From: Thalassotalea euphylliae
Lineage (GTDB): Bacteria; Pseudomonadota; Gammaproteobacteria; Enterobacterales; Alteromonadaceae
Assembly (NCBI RefSeq): GCF_003390375.1
Contig: NZ_QUOT01000001.1
Span: 1,736,001-1,800,000, forward strand
Reading direction: 5' to 3'
DNA: 64,000 nucleotides
Both the position numbers and the translations under genes were made by a program. Under the pieces are notes generated by a model. The model did no database searches, had not been told where the DNA came from, and saw nothing but the letters and a program-made list of their open reading frames with translations. This document shows positions 27,226 to 36,377 of this stretch, in pieces; position 1 is the stretch's first letter; every line of letters starts with the position of its first letter.

Positions 27226-27757
27226 GCTCGGTCAATGTCATTTGTTTAGTGTTTAAGTCTATAATCAGCCCAGAACCATACATAGTAAAGTCTTTTCCCT
27301 GAATCAATATGGTTTGATCAGAGCTAATAATATTGGTGTTCAAATCCAGTTCTAAGTATTTACAGTGAATTTCCTTAATCAAACTGTCTGGCTCTGTCGC
27401 CATTAATGTCACACGGTTTTTTAATACCACGCGATTATTGTTATAAAGCGTGCCTTCAAGTGCTTCGAGTTGCCATGGTGCCGAATCATTTTTTGGATAC
27501 ACAGTATATTTAGGCTGTTCAAAGTGAGTAAATGCTAACTCAGCATAGTGTTCCATGCGCTCGGCAATAACATGGTGCGATAATTGGCCGCTCTCGCTGT
27601 AGATATCACTATTAAGCGCTTCTGCAATAAAGTCAGGGACAAGCTCGGCTTCAACAATGTCAGCGTCTTGCTGCTGTGCTTGACGCCATTGCACAACGCC
27701 ATAGGCCATAAGGCTAAACAAGAAAGCGATTAGCGCTAGGCCATAAAGTCGATTCAT
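27191..27757 (-). CDS. lptC: LPS export protein LptC
   Basis: Bitopic inner-membrane component of the LPS transport bridge, 188 residues, with one N-terminal helix (about 5-22) and a periplasmic jellyroll. It receives LPS from LptB2FG and hands it to LptA. It overlaps the kdsC stop by 4 bp and lptA by 35 bp, consistent with a tightly coupled operon. Confidence 0.93.
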   Translation of the reverse strand: MNRLYGLALIAFLFSLMAYGVVQWRQAQQQDADIVEAELVPDFIAEALNSDIYSESGQLSHHVIAERMEHYAELAFTHFEQPKYTVYPKNDSAPWQLEALEGTLYNNNRVVLKNRVTLMATEPDSLIKEIHCKYLELDLNTNIISSDQTILIQGKDFTMYGSGLIIDLNTKQMTLTEHVQTIYKKAAS

Positions 27758-28338
27758 ACACTCGCGCCTTTAGCGTCTACCAATGTGTCTTGGCTATGCA
27801 TAATAAGATCACAAAGTTCGCGCACAGCGCCAAAGCCACCTAGCGTAAAAGTGCGATAATCTGCTTTGTTAATGACAGCTGGGTGTGCATCATTAACCGC
27901 AACTCCCAAGGCAGCATACTCAATGCAAGGTAAGTCGGCCATGTCGTCACCGATATACGCCACTTGCTCAGCCGTAATCGACAGTTCGCTCATTAGCGCT
28001 TTCATTTCGGGTAACTTGTCTTCTTTGCCCTGAATGATATGTTCAACGTTTAGCGCTTTCATGCGATCGTTAACTATTCGCGAATTTCGGCCAGTAATAA
28101 TGGCGACCGTTACACCCGAGGCAATCAACGCCTTGATACCATAACCATCTTTGGTATGAAACGCTTTGAGCTCTTCACCTTGGTTACCTAGGTAAATACG
28201 CCCATCAGAAAATACGCCATCAACGTCACATACCAATAGCTTAATGTTGCTGGCAGTGGCAATAACTTGCTTGGCGACGGGGCCGTAAAGTGTCGATACG
28301 AGGTCTTGTGCTGTGTCCATCGTGTTTTCTAGTGTCAT
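27754..28338 (-). CDS. kdsC: 3-deoxy-D-manno-octulosonate 8-phosphate phosphatase KdsC
   Basis: HAD-superfamily phosphatase that releases phosphate from KDO-8-phosphate in LPS core synthesis. The nucleophile and acid are D38 and D40 in LVCDVDGVFSDG; the GRNSRIVNDRMKAL and GDDMADLPC motifs follow. At 194 residues it is normal for a type C0 enzyme. The ATG shares bases with the kdsD stop (TAATG), so the two are coupled; an internal ATG six residues in is the alternative start. Confidence 0.94.
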   Translation of the reverse strand: MTLENTMDTAQDLVSTLYGPVAKQVIATASNIKLLVCDVDGVFSDGRIYLGNQGEELKAFHTKDGYGIKALIASGVTVAIITGRNSRIVNDRMKALNVEHIIQGKEDKLPEMKALMSELSITAEQVAYIGDDMADLPCIEYAALGVAVNDAHPAVINKADYRTFTLGGFGAVRELCDLIMHSQDTLVDAKGASV

Positions 28339-29309
28339 TAGAGTACCCCTGATTTTAACAAGTCTTGTAAATTTAGGGCACCTACAGGTTGGTTTTGCTC
28401 ATCAACCACAATCAATCCGTTTATTTTTTTCTCTTCCATCACATTCAACGCTTCAGCCGCTAATAAGTCAGCCTGTGCTGTTGTTGGCGTTTTCGTCATC
28501 ACTGACACAATACCGTCGTGATGAATATCAATTTTACCATCTAAAATGCGGCGTAAGTCACCATCGGTAAAAATACCAGCGAGCTTTCCTTGTTCATCAC
28601 AAACAGCAGTCATACCTAAGCCTTTTTCGCTCATCTCGACTAAAGCTTCTTTGATTAAGGCGCTAGTTGGTACAACAGGCAATCGCTCACCAGTGTGCAT
28701 AATATCACTCAGGCGCAGTAGTAATCTTTTTCCTAGACTGCCGCCTGGGTGTGACAAGGCAAAATCATCCGCTGTAAAACCACGCGCATTGAGTAAGGCC
28801 ACTGCAATGGCATCGCCCATCACAAGTGTGGCGGTAGTACTAGAGGTTGGTGCCAAGCCAAGCGGGCAGGCTTCTTGTTCAACCTTCACACAAACGTGAT
28901 GTTCAGCCAATTGAGCTAACGTTGACTCAGGGTTGCCTGTCATCGCAATAAGCGGCGTGCCGATTCGCTTAATCACAGGGATAATTGCCAGTAATTCACC
29001 GGTTTCACCAGAATTTGAAATAGCGAGCACCACATCATTTTCGGTAATCATTCCTAAATCGCCATGGCTAGCCTCACCTGGATGCACGAAAAACGCTGGC
29101 GTACCAGTACTTGCTAGTGTTGCCGCAATTTTACCACCGATATGGCCCGACTTTCCCATGCCAACCACTACCACTTTACCTTGGCAATCAAACATGGTTT
29201 GGCATGCACTCGCAAAACCTGTGTCTAAGTACTGCTTCAAACCTTCAACTGCAGCTAATTCAGTCTCAAGTACCTTATTACCCAAGGTTATAAAATTTTC
29301 AGAATTCAT
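28338..29309 (-). CDS. kdsD: arabinose-5-phosphate isomerase KdsD
   Basis: Converts ribulose-5-phosphate to arabinose-5-phosphate, the first committed substrate for KDO. The 323-residue protein has a SIS sugar-isomerase domain (about 40-180; VVVGMGKSGHIGGKIAATL) and two CBS domains (about 200-320). Length and order match E. coli KdsD. It starts 68 bp after the yrbG end in the same direction. Confidence 0.95.
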   Translation of the reverse strand: MNSENFITLGNKVLETELAAVEGLKQYLDTGFASACQTMFDCQGKVVVVGMGKSGHIGGKIAATLASTGTPAFFVHPGEASHGDLGMITENDVVLAISNSGETGELLAIIPVIKRIGTPLIAMTGNPESTLAQLAEHHVCVKVEQEACPLGLAPTSSTTATLVMGDAIAVALLNARGFTADDFALSHPGGSLGKRLLLRLSDIMHTGERLPVVPTSALIKEALVEMSEKGLGMTAVCDEQGKLAGIFTDGDLRRILDGKIDIHHDGIVSVMTKTPTTAQADLLAAEALNVMEEKKINGLIVVDEQNQPVGALNLQDLLKSGVL

Positions 29310-29377
29310 TAGTAAAGCAAACTCTTAATTGATTTAAGCATTTAAATATTTATCGACAATGTTGCTGATTAAGCCGC

Positions 29378-30358
29378 TTATGCCACTTGGCTAAACAAAA
29401 TAACTTGGTAGAAAATAAATGCTAAAAATAAGGTCGCGCCTTTTAGTCGCGTGATACGGAACGCACCTTTTTCGCGACTAAAACACAGCGCAAACAGCAA
29501 TAAGGTAATCGCCAGCATATATGGCGCATCGCGGCTTGCAACTTCGGCATCTATAGCGCCAGGCGCAATTATTCCTGGCAATGATAACACTGCAAGAATA
29601 TTAAAAATATTGGAGCCAATGATGTTACCAAGTGCTAAGTCATCTTCTTTCTTTATCAGACTCATCATACTTGCTGCCAGTTCTGGCAAGCTGGTACCAA
29701 TAGCAATAATAGTTAAACCGATAACGAGGTCACTAACCCCAAAGGATTTGGCAATAAAGGCGGCTGAGTCAACCAAGTAACTTGCACTTAACGGCAGCAA
29801 CACCATGCCAACAGCTAACCACAGAAATGCTTTGCTATTACTTGTTGCCTCTGGCACCTCTGCTTCGGCCTCGACAATCATAGGGTCGTCTACAGGATTA
29901 GTTTTAGCGCGGCGTAAAGTGATCACTAATAACGTTGCGATGTAGACAAAAAAGCCGACCATTAGAATGCTGCCCTCAAATAAGCTTAACTCAAGGTTGA
30001 TCAGCATTAGAAACGCGATAAATGTAATGCCCAAGGCAATCGGCAACTCGCGTTTAACTGTTGAAGAGGAGACTTGCAGTGGTTTAAGTAGCGCTGTTAA
30101 GCCTAATACCAAAGCGATATTAGTTATATTGGAGCCAATTGCATTACCGATTGCTGTATTTGCCTTGTCATCAAGCGATGCTGTTGCTGCCACCATCATT
30201 TCGGGCGCAGACGAGCCCATAGCAACAATCGTCAAGCCGATAATCATAGGTGAAACACCAAAATTTCGGGCAACCGACGAGGCACCATATACAAATTTAT
30301 CAGCACTCCATACAAGGACAACGAGCGCGACAACTAATATCAATACTTGCAATAACAT
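29378..30358 (-). CDS. yrbG: CaCA-family calcium/sodium antiporter (YrbG)
   Basis: Cation/Ca2+ exchanger of the CaCA superfamily with about ten membrane helices over 326 residues. The two inverted alpha repeats are visible as GSSAPEMMVA in the first half and GTSLPELAAS in the second, each providing ion-binding acidic residues. It heads the kdsD-lpt-rpoN cluster and is divergent from mlaF, the same layout as E. coli. Transported ions are inferred from family. Confidence 0.92.
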   Translation of the reverse strand: MLLQVLILVVALVVLVWSADKFVYGASSVARNFGVSPMIIGLTIVAMGSSAPEMMVAATASLDDKANTAIGNAIGSNITNIALVLGLTALLKPLQVSSSTVKRELPIALGITFIAFLMLINLELSLFEGSILMVGFFVYIATLLVITLRRAKTNPVDDPMIVEAEAEVPEATSNSKAFLWLAVGMVLLPLSASYLVDSAAFIAKSFGVSDLVIGLTIIAIGTSLPELAASMMSLIKKEDDLALGNIIGSNIFNILAVLSLPGIIAPGAIDAEVASRDAPYMLAITLLLFALCFSREKGAFRITRLKGATLFLAFIFYQVILFSQVA

Positions 30359-30662
30359 TTACTACTCCTGACTCTCACGTTAAATTGTCGCTGTTAAGCA
30401 GATAAAAAAAAAGAAGAAAATGAATTTACCGCCAAATTCACGCACAACCTGCTGCTTTTTTGTTCAGTTATCACTTTATTACGAACAGGCCACAGCATTG
30501 GGTAGCTAACATGCTTTGAGAACGCAAGCTTTACAAAGTTCTAAATAGAAACACTTATACACATTTATTCTGTAAAAATTTGTCAAATTCAGATGAACAA
30601 TGTTAGCCGCTAAGGTAACATTCGCCACTTATATTCCTGTTAAATTGGTGTAAAAAGCGTTA
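30359..30662. other. divergent promoter region between yrbG and mlaF
   Basis: 304 bp with no gene. It must contain the promoters of both core operons. A small hairpin GAATTT/AAATTC lies near 30424-30441 and an A-rich stretch precedes it. I see no recognisable operator. Confidence 0.5.
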
Positions 30663-31466
30663 ATGCCAGAGACTTTGGTTGAAATTAAAAACGTTACCTT
30701 TAAACGTGAAGAAAGGACGATTTACGACAACATCAGTTTGTCTATCCCAAAAGGAAAAGTAACCGCAATAATGGGACCAAGTGGTATCGGTAAAACCACC
30801 CTGTTGCGCTTGATTGGGGGCCAACTTAAGCCAGAAAGTGGGCAAATTCTGTTCGACAATCACAATATTCCGACGCTCGGTCGTAACGCATTGTATGATG
30901 TGCGCAAGCGCATGAGCATGTTATTTCAAAGTGGCGCTTTGTTTAGTGAGATGTCAGTGTTTGACAACATCGCTTTTCCAATTCGCGAACACACTAAATT
31001 GCCAGAACATATCATCGAGAAAATGGTCTTGATGAAGTTGCAAGCCGTTGGTTTACGTGGTGCGCGCCAATTGAAACCGAGTGAATTGTCTGGTGGTATG
31101 GCAAGACGTGCCGCGCTAGCTCGCGCAATTGCACTTGATCCTGAACTTATTATGTATGACGAGCCATTTGCGGGCCAAGACCCTATTTCAATGGGCGTTA
31201 TTGTACGGTTGATCAAAGCACTAAATGACGCACTAGGGTTAACCTCGATTGTGGTTTCACATGATGTGCCAGAGGTGATGAGCATAGCCGATTACATATA
31301 CATTATTGCCGAACAAAAAATTATTGGTCATGGCACACCTGAGCAAATTCATCAGCAATCTTCACCTTTAGTGAAACAGTTTGTTCGAGGTGAGGCCGAT
31401 GGTCCGGTGCCATTCCACTTTAATGCGCCACCTATCTCTTCTGACATTTTGCGAGGCCAAAGTTAA
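30663..31466 (+). CDS. mlaF: phospholipid transport ATPase MlaF
   Basis: ATP-binding subunit of the MlaFEDB complex, which moves phospholipids between the inner membrane and MlaC to keep outer-membrane asymmetry. Walker A is GPSGIGKT (38-45), with LSGGMARRAALARAIALDP as signature and MYDEPFAGQDP as Walker B/D-loop. The protein is 267 residues. It is followed directly by mlaE. Confidence 0.95.
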   Translation: MPETLVEIKNVTFKREERTIYDNISLSIPKGKVTAIMGPSGIGKTTLLRLIGGQLKPESGQILFDNHNIPTLGRNALYDVRKRMSMLFQSGALFSEMSVFDNIAFPIREHTKLPEHIIEKMVLMKLQAVGLRGARQLKPSELSGGMARRAALARAIALDPELIMYDEPFAGQDPISMGVIVRLIKALNDALGLTSIVVSHDVPEVMSIADYIYIIAEQKIIGHGTPEQIHQQSSPLVKQFVRGEADGPVPFHFNAPPISSDILRGQS

Positions 31467-31469
31467 GTT

Positions 31470-32246
31470 ATGCAGGCGATTTCCCAATTAGGACGCAAGA
31501 CCTTAGCGATAATTGCGGGCTTAGGTAAAGCCGTAATGATGCTATTTTCTGCGATTGTACAAGTGCCTAACCCACGCAAAGGCTTTCCATTGCTGGTTAA
31601 TCAACTGTATGCAGTGGGTGTGTTGTCACTGATCATTATAGTGGTCTCTGGCACCTTTATCGGCATGGTACTGGCGCTGCAAGGCTATACCATCTTAGTC
31701 GGCTACGGTGCCGAAGCGAGCTTGGGCCCCATGGTTGCACTATCACTATTACGTGAATTAGGCCCTGTTGTTGCGGCCTTGTTGTTTGCTGGTCGCGCGG
31801 GCTCGGCGCTAACAGCTGAAATTGGCCTAATGAAAGCGACTGAGCAGTTGTCCAGTATGGAAATGATGGCGGTAGACCCACTACGCCGCGTTATCGCACC
31901 CCGCTTTTGGGCGGGCTTTATCAGCCTACCACTGCTTGCCGGCATATTTTCGATGGTCGGTATTTTAGGGGCGCACTTAGTCGGTGTTGATTGGCTTGGT
32001 GTTGATGGCGGCACTTTCTGGTCAGTTATGCAGGCACAAGTTGATTTTGAAAAAGATGTGCTCAACGGCATTATCAAAAGCTTAGTATTTGCTTTTGTTG
32101 TCACTTGGATTGCCGTGTACAAAGGTTATGCGTGTGAGCCGACATCAGAGGGCATCAGCCGCGCGACTACCGCTACCGTAGTGCAATCATCACTGCTAGT
32201 GCTAGGTTTAGATTTTATATTAACGGCGCTAATGTTCGCGCGCTAA
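31470..32246 (+). CDS. mlaE: phospholipid transport permease MlaE
   Basis: Integral inner-membrane permease of the Mla system, 258 residues with about five to six membrane segments, including the family motif ELGPVVAALLFAGRAGSALTAEIG (interrupted here for length). It pairs with MlaF and the MlaD ring. Its last codons (CTAATGTTCGCGCG) form the first unit of a 14-bp tandem repeat that continues past the stop. Confidence 0.95.
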   Translation: MQAISQLGRKTLAIIAGLGKAVMMLFSAIVQVPNPRKGFPLLVNQLYAVGVLSLIIIVVSGTFIGMVLALQGYTILVGYGAEASLGPMVALSLLRELGPVVAALLFAGRAGSALTAEIGLMKATEQLSSMEMMAVDPLRRVIAPRFWAGFISLPLLAGIFSMVGILGAHLVGVDWLGVDGGTFWSVMQAQVDFEKDVLNGIIKSLVFAFVVTWIAVYKGYACEPTSEGISRATTATVVQSSLLVLGLDFILTALMFAR

Positions 32247-32284
32247 TTTTCGGGCACTAATGTTCGGGTGCTAATGTTCGGGTG
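32229..32284. repeat. 14-bp tandem repeat spanning the mlaE stop codon
   Basis: Units starting at 32229, 32243, 32257 and 32271 have an exact 14-base period: CTAATGTTCGCGCG, CTAATTTTCGGGCA, then two copies of CTAATGTTCGGGTG. The first unit is coding; the stop TAA (32244-32246) is in the second. Confidence 0.85.
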
Positions 32285-32307
32285 TAAATGCATTCGATTT
32301 ATTTTTT

Positions 32308-32359
32308 TGCAAAGAACTGTTGCAAAGAATTATTGCAAAGAATTATTGCAAAGAATTAT
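32308..32359. repeat. four-unit 13-bp tandem repeat before mlaD
   Basis: TGCAAAGAACTGT (32308) is followed by three identical TGCAAAGAATTAT units at 32321, 32334 and 32347. The tract ends about 20 bases before the mlaD start, close enough to affect its 5-prime untranslated region. Confidence 0.9.
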
Positions 32360-32379
32360 TGATAGGTTAGGTGAAAGAC

Positions 32380-32850
32380 ATGACGTCTAAAAAATTAGAA
32401 TTATTGGTTGGCTTATTTGTTGCGCTCGGCTTAGCCGCGATATTAGCGCTTGCACTAAAAGTTGCCGACTCCGGTATTTCAGGCAATGGGCAAACATACG
32501 AGCTATATGCAAAGTTTGACAACATAGGTGGCTTGAAAGTGCGCTCGCCAATCAAAATTGGTGGCGTAGTTATTGGTCGAGTAAGCAATATTGCGTTAGA
32601 TAACGAAGACTTTACGCCAATTGTTACCTTAGAAATTTTCGCAGAATACCAAGGCTTTTCAGAAGCAACCTCCGTATCTATTTTAACTGCGGGATTGCTT
32701 GGCGAGCAGTACTTAGGGTTAGATCCAGGATTTGTTGATGAGTCAGTCGACACTTTAGTACCCGGTGACTTTATCGAAGATACTAAGCCAGCCCTAGTAT
32801 TAGAAGAGTTGATCGGTCAATTTTTATTTAGTCAGGGGAGCGACGATTAG
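32380..32850 (+). CDS. mlaD: phospholipid-binding MCE protein MlaD
   Basis: MCE-domain protein with one N-terminal membrane helix (about 7-26) that forms a hexameric ring over MlaFE in the periplasm. The MCE core YAKFDNIGGLKVRSPIKIGGV is present (about 41-61). I use the ATG at 32380 (156 residues), which has AGGTGA upstream; a GTG at 32371 adds three residues. It is separated from mlaE by two tandem-repeat tracts, an unusual gap inside an operon. Confidence 0.93.
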   Translation: MTSKKLELLVGLFVALGLAAILALALKVADSGISGNGQTYELYAKFDNIGGLKVRSPIKIGGVVIGRVSNIALDNEDFTPIVTLEIFAEYQGFSEATSVSILTAGLLGEQYLGLDPGFVDESVDTLVPGDFIEDTKPALVLEELIGQFLFSQGSDD

Positions 32851-33498
32851 ATGAGAAAATTTATCCAATTAATAAGCAATGTAGTGCTGTGTTCAGCACT
32901 ATTGCTTACGACCAGTGCTCATGCACAAATCAGTAAGCAAGACCCTTATGCAATGATTCAGCAAGTAGCTGAAATTACATTTAAACGTGTAAAAGACGAA
33001 CAACAAGCGATTCGCAAAAATCCAAACTTGCTAAAAGCCGTTGTTCGCGAAGAGCTGCTGCCATACGTAGATTATCGCTATGCGGCATACAAGGTGATAG
33101 GTAAAAACATTAAGAAAACAACGGAACAAGAGCGGAAGGCTTTTGTGCCAGTGTTTCGAGACTACCTAGTAACCTCATATGCACAAGTGTTTACCTTGTA
33201 CAATGACCAAACAGTGGAATTCGATCCCGGCCGCAAATTAGACAAACAAAAAATTGTCGCTGTGAATACGCGTGTTTTACAGCCAGGCGGTGAGCCAATT
33301 GATATCTCCTTTAAGGTGCGTAAAAACCGCAAAAAGAATGAGTGGAAAGCATTTGATATGGTGGCTGAAGGGATAAGCTTGCTCGACAGTAAACAAGCGG
33401 AATTAAGTAGTATTATTCGCCAGAAAGGCTTAACTCATGTGACCGATATGCTGAAAGAAAAAGCAGAACGTGACGTGGTTTTTAAGCAAGATGAGTAA
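32851..33498 (+). CDS. mlaC: periplasmic phospholipid carrier MlaC
   Basis: Soluble periplasmic protein that shuttles phospholipid between the MlaA-porin complex and MlaFEDB. The signal peptide covers about residues 1-25 (ending TSAHA). The mature NTF2-like domain of about 190 residues has the family features YVDYRYAAYKVIGK and FRDYLVTSYAQVF. It starts immediately after the mlaD stop. Confidence 0.93.
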   Translation: MRKFIQLISNVVLCSALLLTTSAHAQISKQDPYAMIQQVAEITFKRVKDEQQAIRKNPNLLKAVVREELLPYVDYRYAAYKVIGKNIKKTTEQERKAFVPVFRDYLVTSYAQVFTLYNDQTVEFDPGRKLDKQKIVAVNTRVLQPGGEPIDISFKVRKNRKKNEWKAFDMVAEGISLLDSKQAELSSIIRQKGLTHVTDMLKEKAERDVVFKQDE

Positions 33499-33506
33499 CA
33501 GTTCAG

Positions 33507-33803
33507 ATGCTAGCTATAGATATCAATAACCAAGTTACTCAACTAAAAGGCAAGCTAACCAGCAACACGGTCGCGACGATAAAAAATAAAGCGCACCGCA
33601 ACATTGTCAAAACGGATAAAATGGTGGTGAATCTCGCGCAGGTTACCGACGTTGACACCGCAGGCCTTGCTTGGCTGCTTTTTTTAGTTGAGCAAGCAAA
33701 ACGCCATAAATGCCAGTTATCGTTTGCAGAGCTGTCAGAAGATTTATTAAAATTGGCACAACTTAGTGATGTAGATCAGTTACTATTATCACCCAGCGCG
33801 TAA
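33507..33803 (+). CDS. mlaB: STAS-domain protein MlaB
   Basis: Cytoplasmic STAS-domain subunit that binds MlaF and supports complex assembly and activity. The conserved threonine-containing loop VDTAGLAWLL is present at about residues 49-58. At 98 residues it matches MlaB length. It is 8 bp from mlaC in the operon. Confidence 0.88.
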   Translation: MLAIDINNQVTQLKGKLTSNTVATIKNKAHRNIVKTDKMVVNLAQVTDVDTAGLAWLLFLVEQAKRHKCQLSFAELSEDLLKLAQLSDVDQLLLSPSA

Positions 33804-33820
33804 CCCACTAGGAGACACCT

Positions 33821-34078
33821 TTGGAAATTTCAGAAATCGAACAACTTATTAATGACGCTATCAAACTAGATGAATTGCACGTAGCCTTTGATGGTTCACA
33901 GTGTAAAGTTATTGCGGTCGCAGAAGTTTTCGCTGAACTAAGCCGTGTCAAAAAACAGCAGGCAATCTCTAAGCCATTAGCTGTGGCAATTAATGACGGT
34001 CGCATTCATGCTTTAACCGTTAAGACTTTCACGCCTGAGCAGTGGAAGAAAGATAAAATGTTTAACCTTCCGCTTTAG
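33821..34078 (+). CDS. ibaG: BolA-family protein IbaG
   Basis: IbaG/YrbA, an acid-stress-linked BolA paralogue, 85 residues. The start is a TTG at 33821, supported by AGGAG six bases upstream (33810-33814). The core VAEVFAELSRVKKQQ and C-terminal IHALTVKTFTPEQW match the family. It sits between mlaB and murA, as in E. coli. Confidence 0.92.
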   Translation: MEISEIEQLINDAIKLDELHVAFDGSQCKVIAVAEVFAELSRVKKQQAISKPLAVAINDGRIHALTVKTFTPEQWKKDKMFNLPL

Positions 34079-34146
34079 TCATTGCAATTTAAACGCCATT
34101 AGACACAAACGAAACTGACTCAACAGAAACATACAGAAATAGCACC

Positions 34147-35409
34147 TTGGATTCTTTTAAAATAAACGGCGGTAACCGATTAAACGGCGAAGTTACCATC
34201 TCTGGCGCAAAGAACGCTGCCTTGCCGATCTTAATGGCCGGTATTTTGACCGACCAAAAAGTACAGATCACAAATGTTCCACGCTTAAACGACATTAATA
34301 CCACCATTAAATTGCTTGAACAGCTTGGTGCACAAGTAAGTTGGGACGCTGAAAATACGCTATCTATTACTGCCGGCTCAATCGATCAGCACGTAGCTTC
34401 ATACGAACTTGTTAAAACCATGCGTGCATCAATTTTGGTGCTTGGCCCTTTATTAGCTAAGTTTGGCCATGCAGAAGTTTCATTACCAGGCGGCTGTGCT
34501 ATTGGTGCTCGCCCAGTTGATTTGCATATTCAAGGCTTAAAACAAATGGGTGCTACCATTGACGTGGAGCAAGGCTATATAAAGGCTAAAATTGATGGCC
34601 GATTGCAAGGCGCAACTATTTTTATGGACACCGTCAGCGTCACGGGGACAGAAAATTTAATGATGGCTGCGGCCTTAGCTGAAGGTACAACTGTTATTGA
34701 AAACGCGGCGCGTGAACCTGAAATTGTTGACTTAGCCGACTTTTTAAATGCCATGGGTGCTAAAGTAAGCGGCGCTGGCAGCGACACACTGACCATTGAA
34801 GGGGTGCCAAGCCTGAATGGCACTCAGCATAGAGTCATGGCAGATCGCATTGAAACCGGCACATTTTTGGTCGCAGCAGCAGTCACCCAAGGTCATGTAA
34901 AATGCCTTAACGCCGATCCAAAAGCGTTAGATGCCGTTTTAAGTAAGTTGCAAGAAGCTGGCGCAAATATAACCACAGGTGATGACTGGATCGAGTTGAA
35001 CATGACGACGCGCCCAAAAGCCGTTAATGTTAAAACCGCACCACACCCAGCTTTTCCTACCGATATGCAAGCGCAATTTGTCACCCTTAACGTACTTGCA
35101 GAAGGCTCGGCTCACGTTACCGAGACAATTTTCGAAAATCGCTTTATGCACGTGCCAGAACTACAGCGTATGGGCGCGAATATCGCGTTAGAAGGCAACA
35201 CGGCAATCACTACCGGCGTTACAGAGCTTAACGGTGCACAAGTGATGGCCACAGATTTACGTGCCTCAGCGAGCTTAGTGATTGCCGGCTTAGTGGCTAG
35301 CAGTGAAACTCAAGTTGACCGGATTTATCACATCGACCGTGGTTATCAACATATTGAAGATAAGCTGCAAGCACTTGGGGCAGACATTACACGAGTTAAA
35401 ACCTCGTAA
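34147..35409 (+). CDS. murA: UDP-N-acetylglucosamine 1-carboxyvinyltransferase MurA
   Basis: First committed enzyme of peptidoglycan synthesis, transferring enolpyruvate from PEP to UDP-GlcNAc. The catalytic cysteine is C117 in PGGCAIGARPVD (the fosfomycin target position), and K22-N23 lie in GAKNAALPILMA. The 420-residue length is right only if the TTG at 34147 is the start, which gives the expected MDSFKINGGNRLNGEV N terminus. A strong terminator ends the operon. Confidence 0.96.
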   Translation: MDSFKINGGNRLNGEVTISGAKNAALPILMAGILTDQKVQITNVPRLNDINTTIKLLEQLGAQVSWDAENTLSITAGSIDQHVASYELVKTMRASILVLGPLLAKFGHAEVSLPGGCAIGARPVDLHIQGLKQMGATIDVEQGYIKAKIDGRLQGATIFMDTVSVTGTENLMMAAALAEGTTVIENAAREPEIVDLADFLNAMGAKVSGAGSDTLTIEGVPSLNGTQHRVMADRIETGTFLVAAAVTQGHVKCLNADPKALDAVLSKLQEAGANITTGDDWIELNMTTRPKAVNVKTAPHPAFPTDMQAQFVTLNVLAEGSAHVTETIFENRFMHVPELQRMGANIALEGNTAITTGVTELNGAQVMATDLRASASLVIAGLVASSETQVDRIYHIDRGYQHIEDKLQALGADITRVKTS

Positions 35410-35438
35410 AATGCGCGCTATCTGACTAGCTTGTATAG

Positions 35439-35465
35439 AGGCCAGCTAATTGCTGGCCTTTTTTT
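35439..35465 (+). terminator. Rho-independent terminator of the mla-murA operon
   Basis: GGCCAGC pairs with GCTGGCC around a 5-base loop and is followed by seven T bases. Confidence 0.95.
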
Positions 35466-35599
35466 CGCGTGCCCTACTAGCAGTGAGAGTATAACGCTTA
35501 CCCAACGCCGATAAGGCGATGTGTTGACCAAGTACTAAAAGGTTATGCCTTTAGTTACTCCATTACGCATTACCAGAAACTAATTGCCTTGATGCATTA

Positions 35600-36157
35600 C
35601 TATGGCATCGTCTTCATAAAGCTCTGGTAGGCGTTTTGCCCTTTTACAAGCCACCCCGGTACCGATTCGCCAGTGCCAGCAAGCTGTAACTTAGGATGAT
35701 GACTGATCACTTTGGCTAACATTTGCTCCTGATTTTGCTCGATATCAACAAATAACACGTGTTTGCCCTTTCTTAGCACCTCTTGAAAGCGCTCAAAATG
35801 GATATTATTGCGCTGAATACCGATGAAACCGCCTTCCCAAGTACAAAAGCCTAATACAACTATCGCCAATAAAACGAAAGGTAACCAACCCGCTGCTGAC
35901 TCAGTCCAACCCATATAATAAGCAACGAATAATGTAATTGCTGCTGCAATCACGCCAATAACGGCACCAATCTCAGTTGAGTGGACAACGTCTTTTTTCA
36001 GCACAGATTCAACTTCAGGCAAGTTGTGCTCGTCAATAGCTGCGTCATCATGGCTTAAGACATGAATTTGCGGCTCGGTAACGCCTTGCTCAGTCAACTC
36101 GCTTTGCAGGTTTTTTAACTCAGATAGGTTTTCACTAATAAAGTAGTGTCTAAGCAT
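35600..36157 (-). CDS. two-helix membrane protein with N-terminal cytoplasmic domain
   Basis: Unassigned 185-residue membrane protein of a type seen in Alteromonadales. An N-terminal soluble segment (1-58) containing IHVLSHDDAAIDEHNLPEVESV is followed by two membrane helices (about 62-82 and 91-108) with glycine-spaced faces (GAVIGVIAAA), then a soluble C-terminal domain. The ATG at 36157 is preceded by AGGA. The general-stress-protein-like N part and glycine-zipper helices recall DUF1269-type proteins, but I do not assign a function. Confidence 0.7.
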   Translation of the reverse strand: MLRHYFISENLSELKNLQSELTEQGVTEPQIHVLSHDDAAIDEHNLPEVESVLKKDVVHSTEIGAVIGVIAAAITLFVAYYMGWTESAAGWLPFVLLAIVVLGFCTWEGGFIGIQRNNIHFERFQEVLRKGKHVLFVDIEQNQEQMLAKVISHHPKLQLAGTGESVPGWLVKGQNAYQSFMKTMP

Positions 36158-36377
36158 TATCAATTCCTCAGCTCAAGTGTTGCCAAGTATTAGCCTAACT
36201 CAGACTGCCGCACGTTATTGTTGGCAATTACTTACATACGCGAAGTACATCTAGGACACAGGTTAACTACGTTTAGTATTTGCATGGCAGATCATTACTG
36301 ATGCCAATGCAGTAATAAAATTATAGCAGCATGATTGTGCTGCTACATTCTTAGTAATTTTTGGGAAGGGGTTGCTA

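Noticed and set aside
28933..29328. 131-residue plus-strand frame opposite kdsD
   Set aside because: Antisense to a conserved gene and without recognisable motifs.
31703..32122. 139-residue minus-strand frame opposite mlaE
   Set aside because: Shadow of mlaE with biased Thr/Pro/Ser composition.
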